From Pseudomonas ovata (GTDB taxonomy: Bacteria; Pseudomonadota; Gammaproteobacteria; Pseudomonadales; Pseudomonadaceae), in assembly GCF_003131185.1 (NCBI RefSeq), contig NZ_QFFU01000019.1:56795-120794 (forward strand): a DNA stretch of 64,000 bases. Direction: 5' to 3'. Both the position numbers and the translations under genes were made by a program. A model generated the notes under the pieces. That model did not search any database and was not told the DNA's origin. It saw nothing but the letters and a program-made list of their open reading frames with translations. Within the stretch, counting starts at the first letter, position 1. The number at the start of each line of letters is the position of its first letter. This document shows, piece by piece, positions 60,250 to 64,000 of the stretch.

Positions 60250-60663
60250 ATGAACCTTGTCATTGCCCTCAAGACCTTGCATATCACCGCGCTGGTGGCC
60301 TTGTTGCTGGCCGGCCTCGGCCTGGCGGGCGGGTGGGTCAAGCGCCAGCGTGCGGGCACCGCGCCAGCCCCGGGCGGGCGGGTCCGGCGTCCACAGGTGT
60401 GGGCATGGGTGGCCATGGCCGTGTGCCTGGCGATCCTGCCGTTCAGCGGCGGGCGGCTGGTGCATGAACTGGGCCTGTCGCTGGGGCAGACCTGGATTCT
60501 GTCGAGCAGTGTGCTGTACACCGTGGGGCTGTTTGCCTGGGCCTGGCTGCTGATGCGGCTGTTCGCCCCGGCGGGCCCGGTGCGGTTCAGCCAGGTGCTG
60601 GCGGGCGTGGCCGGGCTGTGCTTTATCGCCCTGGCGGTCTTGCTGGTGGTCCGGCCGGGATGA
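60250..60663 (+). CDS. Small hydrophobic membrane protein
   Basis: A 137-residue protein with about four membrane segments (ALVALLLAGLGLAGGWV, VWAWVAMAVCLAILPFSGG, SSSVLYTVGLFAWAWLLMR and GLCFIALAVLLVVRPG). Good ribosome site AAGGAGG 9 bases before the ATG. It starts 35 bases after ilvA and may share its transcript. It resembles small DUF2269/SirB-type membrane proteins in layout only; I assign no function. Confidence 0.68.
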   Translation: MNLVIALKTLHITALVALLLAGLGLAGGWVKRQRAGTAPAPGGRVRRPQVWAWVAMAVCLAILPFSGGRLVHELGLSLGQTWILSSSVLYTVGLFAWAWLLMRLFAPAGPVRFSQVLAGVAGLCFIALAVLLVVRPG

Positions 60664-60823
60664 CATCAGCCGTCGGGCATCAGCAGTTACCCACTGAAAA
60701 GACTGGAAAAGCGTCCGGGACCATGAGGTTTTCACAAGACTTCATATAAGGTGTCAAGCCTCGTTGCTGCCTTGAGCGGCTTTGTGGAACAATGCGCCAA
60801 CATGCGTTTGCGAGGTTGTTGCC

Positions 60824-61303
60824 GTGATCGACCCCGATGGTTTCCGTCCTAATGTCGGGATTATTCTGACAAACGATTCTGGTCAGGTCCTATGGGCTCG
60901 GCGTATCAACCAAGACGCCTGGCAGTTTCCACAAGGGGGTATCAACCCTCAGGAGACGCCGGAAGACGCGTTGTACCGCGAATTGAATGAAGAAGTCGGT
61001 CTTGAGCGCCAGGATGTGCAGATTCTTGCCTGTACCCGGGGCTGGTTGCGTTATCGTCTGCCACAGCGGCTGGTGCGCACGCACAGCCAGCCTTTGTGCA
61101 TCGGCCAAAAGCAGAAATGGTTTCTTCTGCGCCTGATCTCTAACGAGCAACGGGTGCGGATGGATTTGACCGGCAAACCGGAGTTCGATGGCTGGCGATG
61201 GGTCAGTTATTGGTATCCGTTGGGTCAGGTAGTGACATTCAAGCGCGAGGTCTATCGGCGCGCCCTCAAAGAGCTTGCTCCGCGCCTGATGGCGCGTGAC
61301 TGA
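60824..61303 (+). CDS. rppH: RNA pyrophosphohydrolase
   Basis: A 159-residue Nudix hydrolase. It removes pyrophosphate from the 5' end of mRNAs, starting RNase E-dependent decay. The Nudix box runs from Gly38 to Leu60 and fits GX5EX7REUXEEXGU (GGINPQE...YRELNEEVGL). The start is a GTG at 60824, giving the conserved opening IDPDGFRPNVGIIL; an upstream open frame from 60782 is not supported. It is followed 21 bases later by ptsP, the usual partner order. Confidence 0.95.
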   Translation: MIDPDGFRPNVGIILTNDSGQVLWARRINQDAWQFPQGGINPQETPEDALYRELNEEVGLERQDVQILACTRGWLRYRLPQRLVRTHSQPLCIGQKQKWFLLRLISNEQRVRMDLTGKPEFDGWRWVSYWYPLGQVVTFKREVYRRALKELAPRLMARD

Positions 61304-61324
61304 CACGGAGTTCGACCCCGAGCC

Positions 61325-63604
61325 ATGCTCAATACGCTGCGCAAGATCGTCCAGGAAGTTAACTCCGCCAAGGATCTCAAGGCGGCGTTGGGCATTATTG
61401 TGCTGCGTGTAAAGGAGGCCATGGGCAGCCAGGTCTGCTCGGTCTATCTGCTGGACCCCGAGACCAACCGCTTTGTGCTGATGGCCTCCGAAGGCCTGAA
61501 CAAGCGTTCCATCGGCAAGGTCAGCATGGCCCCCAACGAGGGCCTGGTCGGCCTGGTCGGCACCCGCGAAGAACCGCTGAACCTCGAAGACGCCGCCACC
61601 CACCCGCGCTATCGCTATTTCGCCGAAACCGGCGAGGAGCGTTACGCCTCGTTCCTCGGGACGCCGATCATCCACCACCGCCGCGTGGTGGGCGTACTGG
61701 TCATCCAGCAGAAAGAGCGCCGCCAGTTCGACGAGGGCGAAGAAGCCTTCCTGGTGACCATGAGCGCCCAGCTGGCGGGGGTTATTGCCCACGCTGAAGC
61801 CACCGGTTCCATCCGTGGCCTGGGTCGTCAGGGCAAGGGCATCCAGGAAGCCAAGTTCGTCGGTGTGGCCGGCTCGCCCGGCGCCGCCGTGGGCGTGGCG
61901 GTGGTCATGCTGCCGCCGGCCGACCTTGAAGTGGTGCCGGACAAGACCGTCACCGACATCGACGCCGAGCTGGCGCTGTTCCAGAACGCGCTCGAAGGCG
62001 TGCGCAACGACATGCGCAACCTGTCCAAGAAGCTGGCCACCCAGCTGCGGCCCGAAGAGCGCGCACTGTTCGACGTCTACCTGATGATGCTCGACGATGC
62101 GGCGCTGGGCAGCGAGGTTACCAACGTCATCAAGACCGGCCAGTGGGCCCAGGGCGCCCTGCGCTCGGTGGTCACCGAGCACGTCAACCGCTTCGAGCTG
62201 ATGGACGACGCCTACCTGCGCGAGCGCGCCTCCGACGTCAAGGACCTGGGCCGGCGCCTGCTGGCCTACCTGCAAGAGGCGCGGCAGCAGACCCTGGTGT
62301 ACCCCGACAACACGATTCTGGTCAGTGAGGAACTGTCGCCGGCCATGCTCGGCGAAGTCCCCGAAGGCAAGCTGGTCGGCCTGGTCTCGGTGATGGGCTC
62401 GGGCAACTCGCACGTCGCCATCCTGGCCCGGGCCATGGGCATTCCCACGGTCATGGGCCTGGTCGATTTCCCGTATTCGAAGGTCGATGGCATCGAGCTG
62501 ATCGTCGATGGCCATCACGGCGAGGTCTACACCAACCCCAGCGAGATCCTGCGCAAGCAGTTTGGCGTGGTGGTCGAAGAAGAACGCCAGCTGTCCCAGG
62601 ACCTTGACGCCCTGCGCGAGCTGCCCTGCGTGACCCTGGATGGCCATCGCATGCCGATGTGGGTCAACACCGGCCTGCTGGCCGACGTTGCCCGCGCCCA
62701 GCAGCGCGGCGCCGAGGGTGTAGGGCTGTACCGCACCGAAGTGCCGTTCATGATCAACCAGCGTTTCCCCAGCGAAAAGGAACAGCTGGCCATCTACCGC
62801 GAACAACTGTCGGCCTTCCATCCGCTGCCGGTGACCATGCGCAGCCTGGACATTGGCGGCGACAAGTCGCTGTCGTACTTCCCGATCAAGGAAGAAAACC
62901 CGTTCCTGGGCTGGCGCGGTATTCGCGTGACCCTCGACCACCCGGAAATCTTCCTGGTGCAGACCCGCGCCATGCTCAAGGCCAGTGAGGGCCTGAACAA
63001 CCTGCGCATTCTGCTTCCGATGATCTCCAGCACCCATGAGGTCGAAGAGGCCCTGCACCTGATCCACCGGGCCTGGGGCGAGGTGCGCGACGAAGGCGCC
63101 GATGTGCCGATGCCGCCGGTCGGGGTCATGATCGAAGTCCCGGCGGCGGTCTACCAGGCCCGCGACCTGGCCCGCCAGGTGGACTTCCTTTCGGTGGGCT
63201 CCAACGACCTTACCCAATACCTGCTGGCCGTGGACCGTAACAACCCACGGGTGGCCGACCTCTACGACTACCTGCACCCGGCGGTGCTGCAAGCCCTGCA
63301 AAGCGTGGTGCATGACGCCCATGCCGAAGGCAAGCCGGTCAGCATCTGCGGCGAAATGGCCGGCGATCCGGCGGCGGCCGTGCTGCTGATGGCAATGGGC
63401 TTTGACAGCCTGTCGATGAACGCCACCAACCTGCCGAAAGTGAAGTGGATGCTGCGCCAGGTCAAGTTGAGCATGGCCAAGGACCTGCTGGCCCAGTTGA
63501 TGACCAACGACAACCCGCAAGTCATCAGCAGCTCGCTGCAACTGGCCCTGCGCAACCTGGGACTGGCGCGGATGCTCAACCCGGGGTCCGTGAAAGGGCA
63601 CTGA
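61325..63604 (+). CDS. ptsP: PTS-Ntr enzyme I (phosphoenolpyruvate-protein phosphotransferase)
   Basis: A 759-residue EI-Ntr. Order: N-terminal GAF domain (about 1-160), the HPr-interaction and phosphohistidine domain with His363 in GSGNSHVAILARAMGIPTVMG-type context (SGNSHVAILARAMG), then the PEP-binding TIM barrel (LYRTEVPFMINQRFPSEKEQ; PMISSTHEVEEAL; GSNDLTQYLLAVDRN; Cys in SICGEMAGDPA). It starts the phosphate relay to NPr and EIIA-Ntr that adjusts nitrogen, potassium and carbon metabolism. Its last eleven codons are copied again at 63856. Confidence 0.96.
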   Translation: MLNTLRKIVQEVNSAKDLKAALGIIVLRVKEAMGSQVCSVYLLDPETNRFVLMASEGLNKRSIGKVSMAPNEGLVGLVGTREEPLNLEDAATHPRYRYFAETGEERYASFLGTPIIHHRRVVGVLVIQQKERRQFDEGEEAFLVTMSAQLAGVIAHAEATGSIRGLGRQGKGIQEAKFVGVAGSPGAAVGVAVVMLPPADLEVVPDKTVTDIDAELALFQNALEGVRNDMRNLSKKLATQLRPEERALFDVYLMMLDDAALGSEVTNVIKTGQWAQGALRSVVTEHVNRFELMDDAYLRERASDVKDLGRRLLAYLQEARQQTLVYPDNTILVSEELSPAMLGEVPEGKLVGLVSVMGSGNSHVAILARAMGIPTVMGLVDFPYSKVDGIELIVDGHHGEVYTNPSEILRKQFGVVVEEERQLSQDLDALRELPCVTLDGHRMPMWVNTGLLADVARAQQRGAEGVGLYRTEVPFMINQRFPSEKEQLAIYREQLSAFHPLPVTMRSLDIGGDKSLSYFPIKEENPFLGWRGIRVTLDHPEIFLVQTRAMLKASEGLNNLRILLPMISSTHEVEEALHLIHRAWGEVRDEGADVPMPPVGVMIEVPAAVYQARDLARQVDFLSVGSNDLTQYLLAVDRNNPRVADLYDYLHPAVLQALQSVVHDAHAEGKPVSICGEMAGDPAAAVLLMAMGFDSLSMNATNLPKVKWMLRQVKLSMAKDLLAQLMTNDNPQVISSSLQLALRNLGLARMLNPGSVKGH

Positions 63605-63623
63605 CACGCCCTTGTGGGGCTCG

Positions 63624-63731
63624 GTAGGAGCGCGCTTGCCCGCGACCGGCTGCGTCAGCAGTCGTAAAATTGTGGCGTTTCCGAGATTTTGCGAGCGCTA
63701 CGCACTCGGTCGCGGGCAAGCGCGCTCCTAC
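63624..63731. repeat. CIR composite repeat after ptsP
   Basis: Reverse order: C (GGCTGCGTCAGCAGTCGT), core AAAATTGTGGCGTTTCCGAG, complementary B (TGCGAGCGCTACGCACTC), right arm. The CTA at 63728-63730 is the TAG stop of the opposing NRDE-type fragment. Confidence 0.92.
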
Positions 63732-63856
63732 CCGATACGTATATTCAGCGCGACCTCGCCCGATTGCACCCCCTGCACCCCGAAGCTGCGTTCGACCAGG
63801 CGCTGGCGTCCGTCGGCCTCGACGATCAGGACGGTGCTGGCCCGTGTGCCGTAATT
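63728..63856 (-). pseudogene. 3' fragment of an NRDE-family (TANGO2-like) gene
   Basis: About 42 codons read on the minus strand: NYGTRASTVLIVEADGRQ then LVERSFGVQG and VALNIRIG, ending at the CIR-derived TAG. The YGTRASTVL motif is the hallmark of the C-terminal part of NRDE-family proteins, which often stand next to ptsP in Pseudomonas. The upstream part is missing: at 63856 the sequence switches to a copy of the ptsP end. A full gene may follow beyond the window. Confidence 0.7.
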
Positions 63857-63906
63857 GCTCAACCCGGGGTCCGTGAAAGGGCACTGACACGCCCTTGTAG
63901 GGCTCG

Positions 63907-64000
63907 GTAGGAGCGCGCTTGCCCGCGACCGAGTGCGCAGCGCTCGCAGAAATTGTGTAGACGCTGAAAATTTACGACTGCTAACGCACTCGGTCGCGGG
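63907..64000. repeat. CIR composite repeat, cut by the window edge
   Basis: Order is left arm, B, core AGAAATTGTGTAGACGCTGA, then ACGACTGCTAACGC joined directly to ACTCGGTCGCGGG. The C arm therefore passes into the end of a B-type arm (CACTCGGTCG), a chimeric right side not seen in other copies. Confidence 0.85.

Larger units (their letters stand above)
63573..63927 (+). repeat. 283-bp offset duplication of the ptsP end
   Basis: 63573-63644 and 63856-63927 match base for base except 63616 (G) versus 63899 (A). The copied stretch holds the last ptsP codons from TGCTCAACCCGGGGTCCGTG, the stop, the short spacer and the first arm of a CIR repeat. Between the copies lie one complete CIR and a 3' fragment of an NRDE-type gene. 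Confidence 0.95.

Noticed and set aside
60890..63607. 905-residue open frame antisense to ptsP
   Set aside because: A codon-bias shadow typical of high-GC genomes; the sense frame is a full-length PTS enzyme.

Overview
The window is a stretch of a Pseudomonas chromosome, most like the P. putida group. The evidence is high GC with strong C/G third-position bias, the hisB-hisH-DUF2164-hisA-hisF order, the secB/grxC/gpmI/envC/ctp block, an ssu sulfonate locus beside lsfA and an OprD-family porin, a full spu polyamine locus, and the serA / D-2-hydroxyglutarate dehydrogenase / rpiA / ilvA / rppH / ptsP block. No rRNA or tRNA gene, prophage, transposase or CRISPR array was recognised.

Layout. 0-6.3 kb: end of a YitT-type membrane protein, an aromatic aminotransferase, histidine biosynthesis genes and a periplasmic solute-binding protein. 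6.4-14.1 kb: cell-envelope and housekeeping genes (YibQ-like deacetylase, S41 protease, EnvC, GpmI, rhodanese, glutaredoxin 3, SecB, TrmL). 15.1-20.5 kb: porin, LsfA peroxiredoxin and ssuA-C-B-F, with the expected monooxygenase/reductase pair ssuD/ssuE missing. 20.7-24.7 kb: an accessory patch with two tandem RHS-core proteins that share the first ~260 residues and then switch to unrelated tails, a TetR regulator and an RHS remnant. 24.8-35.1 kb: polyamine uptake and gamma-glutamylation (spuI facing spuBCDEFGH). 35.4-37.2 kb: a probable toxin-like gene broken by one stop codon, overlapping a four-helix membrane protein. 37.2-45.7 kb: a sugar-acid cluster (LysR, AraD1, GntR, IlvD/Edd dehydratase, MFS) joined to an acetylating aldehyde dehydrogenase and a 4-hydroxy-2-oxovalerate-type aldolase. 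45.8-51.6 kb: Ntn acylase, alpha/beta hydrolase, DUF2059, 2OG oxygenase and GNAT. 52-63.6 kb: serine and threonine/isoleucine metabolism and PTS-Ntr regulation.

The most striking non-gene feature is a composite inverted-repeat family (called CIR here) with about a dozen copies in 64 kb. Each copy has outer arms starting GTAGGAGCGCGC and ending GCGCGCTCCTAC, and two different inner arms: B (GAGTGCGCAGCGCTCGC) and C (GCTGCGTTAGCAGTCGT). Copies sit between genes, inside operons (hisA-hisF, spuB-spuC) and exactly at gene ends, where the TAG of the outer arm serves as the stop codon. One copy carries six tandem 32-bp core units. Another lies in a 283-bp tandem duplication that repeats the end of ptsP and leaves a truncated 3' piece of an NRDE-family gene.

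Best candidates for further work: the CIR family and its use of stop codons, the tandem RHS proteins with swapped tails, the broken toxin-like gene with its membrane partner, the ssu locus lacking ssuD/ssuE, and the pentonate cluster coupled to an aldolase/dehydrogenase pair.
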